Shown: piece after piece, positions 16,804-24,607 of the stretch | How the letters are laid out: every line of letters starts with the position of its first letter | How positions within the stretch are numbered: the first letter of the stretch is position 1 | NCBI RefSeq assembly: GCF_039537965.1 | Contig: NZ_BAABBM010000001.1 | Coordinates: 372,001 to 436,000 of the forward strand | Reading direction: 5' to 3' | DNA: 64,000 nucleotides | From: Sphingomonas limnosediminicola | GTDB lineage: Bacteria > Pseudomonadota > Alphaproteobacteria > Sphingomonadales > Sphingomonadaceae | The notes under the pieces: generated by a model | Database searches by the model: none | Told to the model about the DNA's origin: nothing | The model's input: the letters and a program-made list of their open reading frames with translations, nothing else | Position numbers and translations under genes: made by a program

Positions 16804-16837
16804 AGGCCGGGGGGCTTAAGTCCTCCGGCCGTTTTTC
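16804..16837 (+). terminator. Intrinsic terminator after the TonB receptor
   Basis: AGGCCGG and CCGGCC form a GC-rich stem (extended by GGG/CTC pairs) around CTTAAG, followed directly by GTTTTTCTT. It starts 26 bases after the receptor stop and ends 14 bases before the halogenase start on the same strand. It should limit read-through into the halogenase genes. Confidence 0.85.
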
Positions 16838-16850
16838 TTGAGCCCGAAGC

Positions 16851-18359
16851 GTGAACGAGCAGCCTCCTAAGACGCGCGTTATCATCCTGGGCGGCGGAAC
16901 CGCGGGGTGGATGACGGCAGCCGCGCTCATAAACGAGCTCAGCCACGCTTGCGATGTCCGCCTCATTGAGTCCGAGGAGATCGGGATCGTCGGCGTTGGC
17001 GAGGCGACGCTGCCGCACATCCGATACTTCGTCGAAAGCCTTGGAATCGACGAAGCGGATTTCATGAAGGCAACGCACGCGACCTTCAAGCTTGGAATCG
17101 AGTTCCACGATTTTGGAAGCATCGGCACGCGCTACCTGCACCCCTTCGGAACCTTCGGCGCTCCGCTTCATGATGTTCCGTTTCACCACTATTGGCTGCG
17201 GCTCCACTCCGAGGGGCGCGGTGGCGAGCTCTGGGATAGCTCAATCTGTAATGTCATGGCGGTACGAAACCGCTTTGCGCCGCCACAACCGGGAAGCTCC
17301 CTGTACAATTATGCATATCAATTCGACGCCACCTTGTTCGGTCCATATCTGCGTTCGTACGCAGTTTCACGAGGTGCGGTGCGGACAGAGGGAAAGGTTG
17401 TCGACGTCGAACTTGACGGGGCGATCGGCAACGTCGTGGCGCTCAAAATGGAAAGCGGTGAGCGCGTAGAAGGCGACCTGTTCGTCGATTGCTCTGGCTT
17501 TCGAGCTTTGCTCATCGAGCAGAAGCTGGAAGAGGACTGGGAAGATTGGTCTCAGTGGCTGCCGTGCGATCGCGCAGTGGCGATGCCATGCACGTCGGCA
17601 CTAGGAACGATCGAACCCTATACTCGAGCGCACGCGATGACCGCTGGTTGGCGCTGGCGTATTCCACTGCAGAACCGGGTGGGAAACGGCTACGTTTATT
17701 CGAGCGCGCATACCAGTGACCAGGATGCGGTAGATTCGTTGGTCTCCGCCCTCGAGGGAGAGCGATTGGCGGAGCCGCGTATGCTCCGTTTCCGTGCAGG
17801 GCGACGAAAACGGAGTTGGTCCAGGAATGTCGTTTCGATTGGTCTCGCTTCCGGTTTCCTCGAGCCGCTGGAATCGACGAGCATTTATCTCGTTCAAGGA
17901 GCCATTGCGCAGCTCATAGAGTTGTTTCCGATCGGTCGCATAAGGGACGAGGATCGAGACGAGTTCAACCATGCGGTCGATATCGAATACGAGCGGATCC
18001 GCGACTTTCTCATTCTTCACTACCACGCAACTAGGCGGGATGATTCCAGCTTCTGGAATCATGTCCGCAACATGGAAGTGCCCGAGACGCTCCACAGCAA
18101 GATGGATTTGTGGCGGCGGAGCGCGCGAGTGGCCAAATACAGCCAGGGCCTGTTCTTCGAGCCGAGCTGGATTGCCGTCTATGTTGGCCAGGGCATTATG
18201 CCGGATGGTTGGGATCAGCGGGCGGAAATTCAGGACGCGTCGGCACTCGACAGATCTGTGAACCGTCTGATTGAGAGAGTCCGTCGGACTGTGGAGGCCG
18301 CACCGGATCACGCTGATTTCATTCGAACCAGAAATGCTTCCATCGGCATGCCAGCGTGA
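16851..18359 (+). CDS. Flavin-dependent tryptophan-halogenase family protein, catalytic residues intact
   Basis: A 502-residue flavoprotein of the tryptophan 7-halogenase (PrnA-like) family. The FAD motif is GGGTAGW (residues 14-20). The catalytic lysine of the family is at residue 80 (ATFKLGIEF). The halogenase motif WxWxIP appears as GWRWRIPLQNR, and the catalytic glutamate lies in FLEPLESTSIYLV. All key residues of a working halogenase are present. In glycan loci of sphingomonads and relatives such proteins commonly lie beside TonB receptors, and their natural substrate there is not known, so tryptophan should not be assumed. GTG start at 16851. The stop overlaps the next gene by 4 bases. 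Confidence 0.88.
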   Translation: MNEQPPKTRVIILGGGTAGWMTAAALINELSHACDVRLIESEEIGIVGVGEATLPHIRYFVESLGIDEADFMKATHATFKLGIEFHDFGSIGTRYLHPFGTFGAPLHDVPFHHYWLRLHSEGRGGELWDSSICNVMAVRNRFAPPQPGSSLYNYAYQFDATLFGPYLRSYAVSRGAVRTEGKVVDVELDGAIGNVVALKMESGERVEGDLFVDCSGFRALLIEQKLEEDWEDWSQWLPCDRAVAMPCTSALGTIEPYTRAHAMTAGWRWRIPLQNRVGNGYVYSSAHTSDQDAVDSLVSALEGERLAEPRMLRFRAGRRKRSWSRNVVSIGLASGFLEPLESTSIYLVQGAIAQLIELFPIGRIRDEDRDEFNHAVDIEYERIRDFLILHYHATRRDDSSFWNHVRNMEVPETLHSKMDLWRRSARVAKYSQGLFFEPSWIAVYVGQGIMPDGWDQRAEIQDASALDRSVNRLIERVRRTVEAAPDHADFIRTRNASIGMPA

Positions 18360-19777
18360 GCCATGATCGGGCTATCCGTACTATCGTAGTTGCCGGCGGC
18401 GGGATCGTTGGCCTGTCGGCAGCCATTGCGTTCGCCCGAGTCCTTCCGGGCACAGCAGTGAAGGTCGTTGAGACGACGCCCGATCCGGCAGCACTTGCAG
18501 ACCGCTTGCCGACCGCGCATCCGGGTGTGACCCGCTTTCACGCGTTCATCGGCATCGATGAGACTGACCTCGTCCGTAGCGGCGTCGCGACGCACCACCT
18601 TGGTACAGCATTCACGGATTGGTCGGCGAATGGCGAGCCTTGGATTTGGGCGTTTGGCAGCTATGGGAAACCCGCGGGTGCCATTCCATTCGATCAAGTT
18701 TGGGTGCGGGCACAGCGTGCCGGGCACGCCTTGCCTTATGATCGCTATTCGATCGCAGCTGCGTTGGCGCAAGCAGGCAAGTTCGTCCATCCAGCGCGCG
18801 ATCCCGAATTTGTCGGATCGCGCTTCACTTACGGTCTCCGTCTGAATCCTGAAGCTTATCAGCAGCGACTGCGGACTGAGGCCCAAAGGAGTAGGGTTAC
18901 GTTCCAGCGGGGGGAGATCGGCGGCTTGGAGATAGGCGAGGACGGTCGCGCTTCGGCGCTAGTCCTCACGGAAGGGACGCGCATCGAGGCAGACTTGTTC
19001 GTCGATTGCGCAGGGCCTGCGGGGCGCCTGATCAGAAAGCTGGATGACAGCTTCGAAGATTGGAGTGGGTGGATGCCATTTGGCCGGCTTTCGCTGTCTT
19101 CATCGGAAAGTGAACTCATTCCGCGCACTATGGATGTCGCGCGTGCCGCTCCTTGGGGCTGGACGAGCGAGCTTTCTTTGCGTGGAAGAACCCTGAGCGT
19201 ATCGATGGGTGAACAAGGGGATGTGGCGGTGGTGCGCGGCCGCCGGCTCCGACCATGGGTTCACAATGTATTGGCACTGGGTGATTCGGCCACGGCAGTA
19301 GATCCCCTGCAGGGTTTCAATCTGGAGCTCGCACAGATCTCAATCCTGCTGGCACTCGAAATGCTACCGGGCCGCGACTTCGCGGACATTGAGACGGGCG
19401 AGTATAATCGGAGATATGAACGGATCACACGACGCGTGCGCGACTTTCTTGCGCTGCACTATTCTCGGTCGGGTCGCTCGGGTGGACTTTGGCTGGATGT
19501 TGCCGACCGAGAGCCCCCCGACAGCTTGCGGCGGACGCTCGATCAATATGAATATCGTGGCCGCATGCCTTTTCACGAAGATGAAAGCGTCAGCCGAGAC
19601 AGCTGGACCGCCGTTCTGCTCGGTCTAGGAGTGAGACCGCGAGAACTCGACCCGCGGGCAGGGGCCGTACCTCTTGACCAGGCTATGACGGCGATGGAGC
19701 GCCTTGCGAGCGATATTGCGCAAATGCCAGCCCAACTTCCCAAGTATGGCGACTATCTTGCGCGTATAACGCACTAG
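18356..19777 (+). CDS. Halogenase-like flavoprotein lacking halogenase catalytic residues
   Basis: A 473-residue paralogue of the preceding protein. The FAD-binding GGGIVGLSAA (about 14-23) is kept and the same layout can be followed. The catalytic lysine position reads THHLGTAF, so a histidine replaces lysine. The WxWxIP segment is replaced by GWTSELSLRGR, and the LEST glutamate region reads DPLQGFNLEL, with no glutamate at that point. It is therefore unlikely to halogenate by the known mechanism; it may be a partner subunit or have another flavin-dependent role. GTG start, with a 4-base overlap with the intact paralogue, so the two are made together. Confidence 0.82.
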   Translation: MSHDRAIRTIVVAGGGIVGLSAAIAFARVLPGTAVKVVETTPDPAALADRLPTAHPGVTRFHAFIGIDETDLVRSGVATHHLGTAFTDWSANGEPWIWAFGSYGKPAGAIPFDQVWVRAQRAGHALPYDRYSIAAALAQAGKFVHPARDPEFVGSRFTYGLRLNPEAYQQRLRTEAQRSRVTFQRGEIGGLEIGEDGRASALVLTEGTRIEADLFVDCAGPAGRLIRKLDDSFEDWSGWMPFGRLSLSSSESELIPRTMDVARAAPWGWTSELSLRGRTLSVSMGEQGDVAVVRGRRLRPWVHNVLALGDSATAVDPLQGFNLELAQISILLALEMLPGRDFADIETGEYNRRYERITRRVRDFLALHYSRSGRSGGLWLDVADREPPDSLRRTLDQYEYRGRMPFHEDESVSRDSWTAVLLGLGVRPRELDPRAGAVPLDQAMTAMERLASDIAQMPAQLPKYGDYLARITH

Positions 19778-19782
19778 TCCTT

Positions 19783-20796
19783 TTAGCGCAGGCTCGGTCC
19801 GAGTTGCGGCTTGCCGTCTTTCCAGAAGATTGGGGCGATATAGAGATAGCGCTTGTCGGCCGCCTTGCGGCAGCCGCTTGTCGCTTCCCACGCATGGAAG
19901 CTCATGAAGCTCCTCTGTCCGACTGTGAAGATGCTCTGGTGCCCTGGACCGCTAATGCAGCCCGATTCGCGGTCGTAGAAGCTGTGCAGCATCGGATTGG
20001 TCGGCGATTTCTTGCACGGGCCTAGCGGACCTGAACAGGTAGCGTAGCCCATTCCGTACGGCGATCGTTCCTGGTCGTCGTTCCAACCGAAAAATGCAGC
20101 GGAAAAGAACAACTCGTAGCCGATCGGCGAGCGGACCATCGTCGGCGCCTCGACCAGTTTCTGCTCCCAGCCCTGATCGTCGTGAATTAGCTCTTTCGCT
20201 TCACCAGAAACGGACAGACCGTCGGCGCTCAACTGCTGCGCCCAGATCGACGAATGCTTGCCGACGCGGTTACCGTCATTCTTGAAGTACAGGTAGAGCT
20301 TGCCGTCAGCATCCTTGAAAGCATCTGCGTCGATGCTCCCGCCGAGTTGTGTCTGGCACACGATCGGGTCGTTTCGGCTATCGACGAACGGCCCCAACGG
20401 ATCGGCGGCTTCCGCGACCCCGATACACTGCGCATTCCGCTTAGCGTCGCTCGCCGTGTAATAAAGCAAGTAGCGGCCGCCAAGCTGAAGCACTTCGGGC
20501 GCCCAGGTGAAGCCGGTCTTTGCCCAACTGCCAAGCCGAGGCAACGCGTCGCGTTTGCGCCCCGATGCATCGGTGACGAAGCGCCAGTTCACAAGATCCG
20601 GCGAGGTCGCCATCGGGACGTTCGGCCCGTCGTTGGTAGAGTAGGCGACGAATTCGCTGCCATGCAAAAGCACGAACGGGTCAGGAAAGTTCTGCTGGAA
20701 AACCGGCACGAACGCCGGGTCGGCTCCCGCGGAGGCTGTGACGCACGACAGGCTCGCTGCAATCGCGAGCCGTTTTAGAATAGCGCGTAACGCCAC
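19783..20796 (-). CDS. Glycoside hydrolase family 43 protein
   Basis: A 337-residue secreted enzyme of the five-bladed beta-propeller GH43 group (arabinofuranosidases, xylosidases and related). A signal peptide MALRAILKRLAIAASLSC leads to FVPVFQQNFPDPFVLLHG, where the Asp of FPDPF is the likely general base. The pKa-modulating Asp fits SIDADAF, and the likely acid Glu is in KLVEAPTMVRS. The GTG at 20796 was chosen for its ACGGAGG site. It is convergent with the halogenase pair and divergent from a second GH43 gene, sharing an 82-base promoter region. Exact substrate cannot be set from the sequence. Confidence 0.87.
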   Translation of the reverse strand: MALRAILKRLAIAASLSCVTASAGADPAFVPVFQQNFPDPFVLLHGSEFVAYSTNDGPNVPMATSPDLVNWRFVTDASGRKRDALPRLGSWAKTGFTWAPEVLQLGGRYLLYYTASDAKRNAQCIGVAEAADPLGPFVDSRNDPIVCQTQLGGSIDADAFKDADGKLYLYFKNDGNRVGKHSSIWAQQLSADGLSVSGEAKELIHDDQGWEQKLVEAPTMVRSPIGYELFFSAAFFGWNDDQERSPYGMGYATCSGPLGPCKKSPTNPMLHSFYDRESGCISGPGHQSIFTVGQRSFMSFHAWEATSGCRKAADKRYLYIAPIFWKDGKPQLGPSLR

Positions 20797-20878
20797 AAGC
20801 GCCTCCGTTCTCGTTGATGACAAGCCTTAGCGATCATTGGTGCTTCCGCAACGGCCGGGGTGCACTTATGGTCGCGGT

Positions 20879-21937
20879 GTGCGGCTGTTCATTGCTTTCG
20901 CTTTCGTGGCGTCCATCGGCCTCAGCGGCTGCGCGAATGTGCCCGCACAAGAACCACGTAGCGCAACGTACACTAATCCCGTCATCGACGCTGATTTTCC
21001 GGACCCGACAGTGATCAAAGCGGTCGACGGAAACTACTACGCTTATGCGACGCAGACGGAGCGCGATGGGCGCTGGGTGAACATTCAGGTCGCCCGATCG
21101 AGCGACCTGGTGCATTGGCAGTATCTGGGAGACGCGCTGCCAGCCAAGCCTGCTTGGGCGGACAAGACGCAAGACTTCTGGGCGCCGGACGTTGTGCGCG
21201 ATGGCAACCGCTATCTGATGTATTATTCCGCCAAGCCAAACGATTCAGACGAACGACACGGCATTTGCCTCGCCGTCGCGACCGGCAAATCGCCAGCCGG
21301 TCCATTCGTCGACATGGGCAATCCCCTGTTGTGCGGCGAAAGCTTCATTAACATCGATCCGATGGCGCTGGATGATCCGGCGTCCGGAAAGCATTTGCTC
21401 TACTGGGGCTCCGGGTTCGAACCATTGAAGGTTCAGGAACTGGGACCGGATCGTATGTCTTTCGCGACTGGAAGCATCGCAAAGCCGCTCGTCTGGCCGG
21501 CTCCCCAGCGCGCATCGTTTCCCGTCCTGATCGAAGGTTCTTGGGTGACGCAGCACGATGGCTGGTTCTATATCTTCTACTCAGGCGACAATTGCTGCGG
21601 CCCGAAAGCGAACTACGCGGTGATGGTTGCGCGTTCTCGCAGCCCTTATGGACCGTTCGAAACGCTCGAGCAGGCAACCGGTCAGCCCCATAGCATCGTC
21701 CTGCAAAAGAGTGCCAAATGGTTCGCACCTGGTCATAATTCAGTTGTCACCGACGCTTCCGGGCAGGATTGGATCGCGTACCACGCCGTGGACGTCGAGC
21801 ATCCACGCGAGAAGCCCACCGACGAGGTGAACACTCGCCGCATCATGCTGATCGACCGCATCAAGTGGCGCAATGGCTGGCCCTACATCGCCGGTCCTAG
21901 CGAGTATCCCCAGCCCGCCCCCCATAATAATCATTGA
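20879..21937 (+). CDS. Glycoside hydrolase family 43 lipoprotein
   Basis: A 352-residue GH43 enzyme. From the GTG at 20879 the N-terminus is MRLFIAFAFVASIGLSGC, a lipoprotein signal with lipobox LSGC, so the enzyme is probably membrane-anchored. The likely general base is in DADFPDPTV, the modulating Asp in INIDPMALDD and the acid Glu in VLIEGSWVTQ. Alternative starts at 20837/20840 would place 13-14 residues before the signal, and no strong ribosome-binding site separates them. It is divergent from the other GH43 gene. The pair probably trims side chains from the glycan taken up by the locus. Confidence 0.87.
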   Translation: MRLFIAFAFVASIGLSGCANVPAQEPRSATYTNPVIDADFPDPTVIKAVDGNYYAYATQTERDGRWVNIQVARSSDLVHWQYLGDALPAKPAWADKTQDFWAPDVVRDGNRYLMYYSAKPNDSDERHGICLAVATGKSPAGPFVDMGNPLLCGESFINIDPMALDDPASGKHLLYWGSGFEPLKVQELGPDRMSFATGSIAKPLVWPAPQRASFPVLIEGSWVTQHDGWFYIFYSGDNCCGPKANYAVMVARSRSPYGPFETLEQATGQPHSIVLQKSAKWFAPGHNSVVTDASGQDWIAYHAVDVEHPREKPTDEVNTRRIMLIDRIKWRNGWPYIAGPSEYPQPAPHNNH

Positions 21938-21943
21938 GCCTGG

Positions 21944-22279
21944 ATGCAGTACAAACCTGGAGTGACTTCGGCCGTGCCGAGACGCGTAAAAGACTTCATC
22001 GACATCAGCGAATATACGTCGCTGTCGGATCTCATCCGCTATCTGGAAACGATCCGGGACAATCTTCCTCCTGAGCACGAGGCGGAGCTGAAGATCCGCG
22101 GCGACGACGTGTTCGGGCGTCGACTGACGATCACCTATTTTCGCGAGCAGACGGCCGAGGAACTGGAGATCGAGTCACGCTACAACGGCGCGACGAAGGC
22201 CGGCGATGCTGACATCGAGGAGTTGCGGCACAAGCTGGATGACGTGCCGCTGAGGCGCGAAGGCATTCCTAAAGTGTAG
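21944..22279 (+). CDS. Conserved-looking hypothetical protein, 111 residues
   Basis: An acidic 111-residue protein starting MQYKPGVTSAVPRRVKDFID. It has a helical SLSDLIRYLETIRDNLPPEHE segment, a strand pair (AELKIRGDDVFGRRLTITYF) and a charged tail (EELRHKLDD). No family is recognised. It begins 6 bases after the GH43 lipoprotein gene and could be read through from it, but nothing in the protein points to sugar metabolism. No signal or membrane segment. Confidence 0.6.
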   Translation: MQYKPGVTSAVPRRVKDFIDISEYTSLSDLIRYLETIRDNLPPEHEAELKIRGDDVFGRRLTITYFREQTAEELEIESRYNGATKAGDADIEELRHKLDDVPLRREGIPKV

Positions 22280-22437
22280 GTCAGCACTTGCGCCGGCATA
22301 GCACCAAAGAGCGCATCGCTTTTCGATGTCGCGTAGTTGTTGGGGCGGCTTGTGCGGCACCCTGACGTCAGCCGTGCTCGTACGTGCCTCGAAACGCCGG
22401 TGTCAGCATCAAGGCCAAAAATGCTCCGCCTCGCTAG

Positions 22438-22469
22438 TGTGCGCAATGGGTGGAAACCGGACGTTAGCG
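22438..22469 (-). repeat. Palindromic intergenic repeat, copy 5
   Basis: TGTGCGC, core AATGGGTGGAAA, then CCGGACGTTAGCG. It lies between two convergent genes, and its TTA supplies the stop codon of the minus-strand gene at 22464. Confidence 0.7.
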
Positions 22470-22691
22470 AACGGGTGGTAGCAGCTCGCGCGATCGTTCA
22501 ATCAGCCATTCGATAGCTACCAACGGAACCGCATTGTGGAGCGTGGTGAGGCTAAATTCGCCCGTCTCGTCGGAGTAGAAAACCTCAGCGACTTCGTCTG
22601 GGTCGCCGTCTCGTCTCAACTCAAGATACATGCCGTCTCGGTCAACGTCGCTCCCCCTTATGAGCGAATACCTTTGACCTGCGGTCTCCAT
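22464..22691 (-). CDS. Small hypothetical protein, 75 residues
   Basis: A 75-residue acidic protein, METAGQRYSLIRGSDVDRDG at the N-terminus, with YLELRRDGDPDEVAEVFYSD (probable beta hairpin) and an amphipathic helix VPLVAIEWLIERSRELL near the end. No known family recognised; no signal peptide. Its stop codon lies inside a repeat copy. AGGGGG lies a few bases before the ATG. Confidence 0.55.
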   Translation of the reverse strand: METAGQRYSLIRGSDVDRDGMYLELRRDGDPDEVAEVFYSDETGEFSLTTLHNAVPLVAIEWLIERSRELLPPVR

Positions 22692-22730
22692 CGTCCCCCT
22701 CCAGACTCGAAAGCTACGGCGACGTTATGG

Positions 22731-22761
22731 TGTCTGCAATGGGTGGAAAGCGGACGCTACG
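22731..22761 (-). repeat. Palindromic intergenic repeat, copy 6
   Basis: TGTCTGC, core AATGGGTGGAAA, GCGGACGCTACGA. The arms pair over seven positions if one G-T wobble is allowed. CTA at 22757-22759 is the stop of the minus-strand membrane protein gene. Confidence 0.75.
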
Positions 22762-23017
22762 AAGGGCGACCCTGGCTAACCAAAATCGCGTATGTTGCAT
22801 TCCCACAAATTGCGAAAAGAATGAGGGGAATACGCATGTCCCTTTCCAGGGATCGCCTCGTCAATGCCACTCCGCGAATCCTCGGTAAGAGCCAAATCCC
22901 GTGAAACGCGATGAAGTTCACAACCCCAAGTATAAGAAACGGTGTCACTCCTCCCAGTAGACCCACGGGAACAAATGCGAGTGACAGAGCCGACGAAAAG
23001 ATTGGAAGCCTGCCCAC
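22757..23017 (-). CDS. Small membrane protein, 86 residues
   Basis: An 86-residue protein with two or three hydrophobic segments: LSLAFVPVGLLGGVTPFLIL, LGVVNFIAFHGIWLL and IPLILFAICGNATYAILV. Between them lies a basic loop (PRIRGVALTRRSLERDM). The frame opens with GTG at 23017. No family recognised. The stop codon falls in repeat copy 6, and the gene is divergent from another membrane protein at 23112 with copy 7 between them. Confidence 0.55.
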   Translation of the reverse strand: MGRLPIFSSALSLAFVPVGLLGGVTPFLILGVVNFIAFHGIWLLPRIRGVALTRRSLERDMRIPLILFAICGNATYAILVSQGRPS

Positions 23018-23042
23018 CCGCCGAAACTCGCATGCGTCACGA

Positions 23043-23098
23043 GTGCCCGCAATAGGTCGCTTCCGGCCGGAATGGGTGGAAAGCGGACATTCCGTTAG
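23043..23098 (-). repeat. Palindromic intergenic repeat, copy 7 (extended)
   Basis: Contains a first degraded unit (GCCCGCAATAGGTCGC) and a full unit GGAATGGGTGGAAAGCGGACATTCC, whose ends GGAATG and CATTCC are perfectly complementary. It lies between two divergent membrane-protein genes. Confidence 0.7.
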
Positions 23099-23111
23099 AT
23101 AGCTTCATAGG

Positions 23112-23615
23112 ATGGACGGCTATCAGACAAGCGACCGAAAGCCTTGGTTCAAATCCAAGCTTTTCCATCTGGGTCTAGCGCTCCTTGGGATAGCAGTGTT
23201 CATCGCCCTCGGAGCGGAATTGAGGAGCGCCTTCGGAATACCATTCAAGACAACCTATCGCGTAGCCTGTGCAGCAGCGTGCCTCCTTTTCATCTACAAG
23301 TTGGGGTCAGATTACCCTTCGGAGACGTGGCCACGGATCAGCTTTTGGCTGTCTTTGCTCATCAACATCGCGATCTTCTTCACGCCGCTCGTCGACCGTC
23401 CGGCTTCGCGAGGCGAACTCATCTTATTTGCTCTGCCGGATGCCGTGGTGACGCTGACGACTTTGCTCGCGACTTATCGCGTTGCTGACTTTCATCAGCG
23501 CGCCATGCGCCAGCAGATGATCCTTGGCCTCATCGTCACAGTTGCAGCTTGTGCTACTCTCTTCACGTTGGTGCTGATGGACCCACACACGGGCCACTTT
23601 TGGGGACTGGGTTGA
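23112..23615 (+). CDS. Integral membrane protein, 167 residues
   Basis: A 167-residue protein with four to five membrane helices: LFHLGLALLGIAVFIALGA, a second from about 45-60, ISFWLSLLINIAIFFTPLV, LFALPDAVVTLTTLLATYRV and MILGLIVTVAACATLFTLVL. The N-terminus is short and basic. The ATG at 23112 lies 14 bases after repeat copy 7, and the ribosome-binding site is weak (TAGG). No family recognised. Confidence 0.65.
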   Translation: MDGYQTSDRKPWFKSKLFHLGLALLGIAVFIALGAELRSAFGIPFKTTYRVACAAACLLFIYKLGSDYPSETWPRISFWLSLLINIAIFFTPLVDRPASRGELILFALPDAVVTLTTLLATYRVADFHQRAMRQQMILGLIVTVAACATLFTLVLMDPHTGHFWGLG

Positions 23616-23649
23616 GCGTCAGTTTTGGGTGGAAAAGCTGACCTTAGCG
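23616..23649 (-). repeat. Palindromic intergenic repeat, copy 8 (arms changed in both halves)
   Basis: GTCAGTTTT, loop GGGTGG, AAAAGCTGAC, then CTTAGCG. The arms differ from the other copies (TCAG in place of TCCG) and the opposite arm has changed to match (CTGA in place of CGGA). It fills the gap between two convergent genes; the stop of the minus-strand gene begins at the next base. Confidence 0.75.
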
Positions 23650-23883
23650 TTAGACCACGCCCCTCTTGTTCCGCTCAATGGTTTCGGGGTCGTACGGCCC
23701 GACCTTCTTCCAGCGGTTACGCAATGTCACGACTACCACACCGAAAGCGGCTGGCACGATGATTAGCTGAAGGTTTTGGAGCAGCCCGGCGCGGGGGTCG
23801 TAAGCCGTCCACCAAATCAGGACGCCAACTGCGATACCGACAATCACCCCAATGTCAGTTCGCCGAGGCTTTGCCCTCGTCAT
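23650..23883 (-). CDS. Small membrane protein, 77 residues
   Basis: A 77-residue protein, MTRAKPRRTDIGVIVGIAVG at the N-terminus, with two membrane segments (IGVIVGIAVGVLIWWTAY and LQLIIVPAAFGVVVVTL) and a basic tail (RNRWKKVGPYDPETIERNK). It looks like a two-helix hairpin with both ends in the cytoplasm. No family recognised. Repeat copies flank it on both sides. Confidence 0.6.
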   Translation of the reverse strand: MTRAKPRRTDIGVIVGIAVGVLIWWTAYDPRAGLLQNLQLIIVPAAFGVVVVTLRNRWKKVGPYDPETIERNKRGVV

Positions 23884-23919
23884 GTCTACCGTCCTCGCCA
23901 GCCAACTATCACGTCCGGC

Positions 23920-23950
23920 GCTAATGTCCGCAATGGATGGAAAGCGGCCT
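23920..23950 (-). repeat. Palindromic intergenic repeat, copy 9
   Basis: GCTAATGTCCGC, core AATGGATGGAAA, GCGGCCT. The left arm is the best match to the family arm; the right arm is shortened. The likely stop of the frameshifted membrane gene (TCA, 23950-23952) starts at its last base. Confidence 0.7.
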
Positions 23951-24379
23951 CAGAGATCTCGCCTTTCGGCATAGTCGCGCGCTGCGCGAGGCTCTGGCGC
24001 GAAGAGTCTCTGGGGTGCCCCGTGTATTAGCCGAAACGTTACGTACACGACGCCCATCGTGACCAAGGTGTCTACTGCCATAACGGGCATTATCGTGAGC
24101 CCCGTCCACGAGCCTGCGACGGACCAGTTGATACGAGAAAGAAACTACGAAATGGAGGGCTGCCACAGCCGCCGCGACGACCCAGAACCAAGGTCGGTGC
24201 CGCAGTGGCCAACACGTTCCCATACACGAGATGAGAACACCGACTGCAGCACCGCATGCAACGCAGAGACCTGCATGACCGTAAGAACTAAGCGACAAAT
24301 ACACGGCCGCTGCAGCGCCGATGCATAAGTACGCTTCGAGGTTCGATATCACTCGGAATGGCGAGATGTTTTCACCCAT
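23950..24379 (-). pseudogene. Membrane protein gene with an apparent frameshift
   Basis: The frame from ATG 24379 codes for a plausible membrane protein (AYLCIGAAAAVYLSLSSYG, a second helix, FWVVAAAVAALHFVVSFSY). After about 24140 it turns into arginine/histidine-rich sequence. From there the +1 frame reads SRINWSVAGSWTGLTI, then MPVMAVDTLVTMGVVYVTF, a convincing fourth helix, and stops with TGA at 23950-23952 beside a repeat copy. The composite protein would have about 142 residues and four helices. A one-base insertion (or two-base loss) between about 24145 and 24110 explains this; a sequencing error is equally possible. No family recognised. Confidence 0.5.
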
Positions 24380-24467
24380 CTTCAGGTTGCCTCAAAGCCC
24401 CAGGTGAAATCCATGGTTCCAGAATCCTAGAACCTCTGCAAGCGGACGGATTCTGAGGTTTCTCTAG

Positions 24468-24498
24468 AGTCCGCTTTGGGTCGAAAGCCGCCGCTAGC
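24468..24498 (-). repeat. Palindromic intergenic repeat, copy 10
   Basis: AGTCCGCTTT, GGGTCG, AAAGCCGCC, then GCTAGCG. CGCTTT is answered by AAAGC, so the stem runs into the core. A weaker related fragment (TGGCAG, TTTCGACACATT) lies at about 24570-24595 in the same spacer. Confidence 0.65.
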
Positions 24499-24607
24499 GG
24501 ACGGTCCGCTGGCGGCCAAAGCTGGACACAGGGCAGGGGGGGGATGTCCGCCAAGCGCCCAAACTTGGCGTGGCAGGTTTCGACACATTGTTGATAGCGC
24601 GCCGGTG

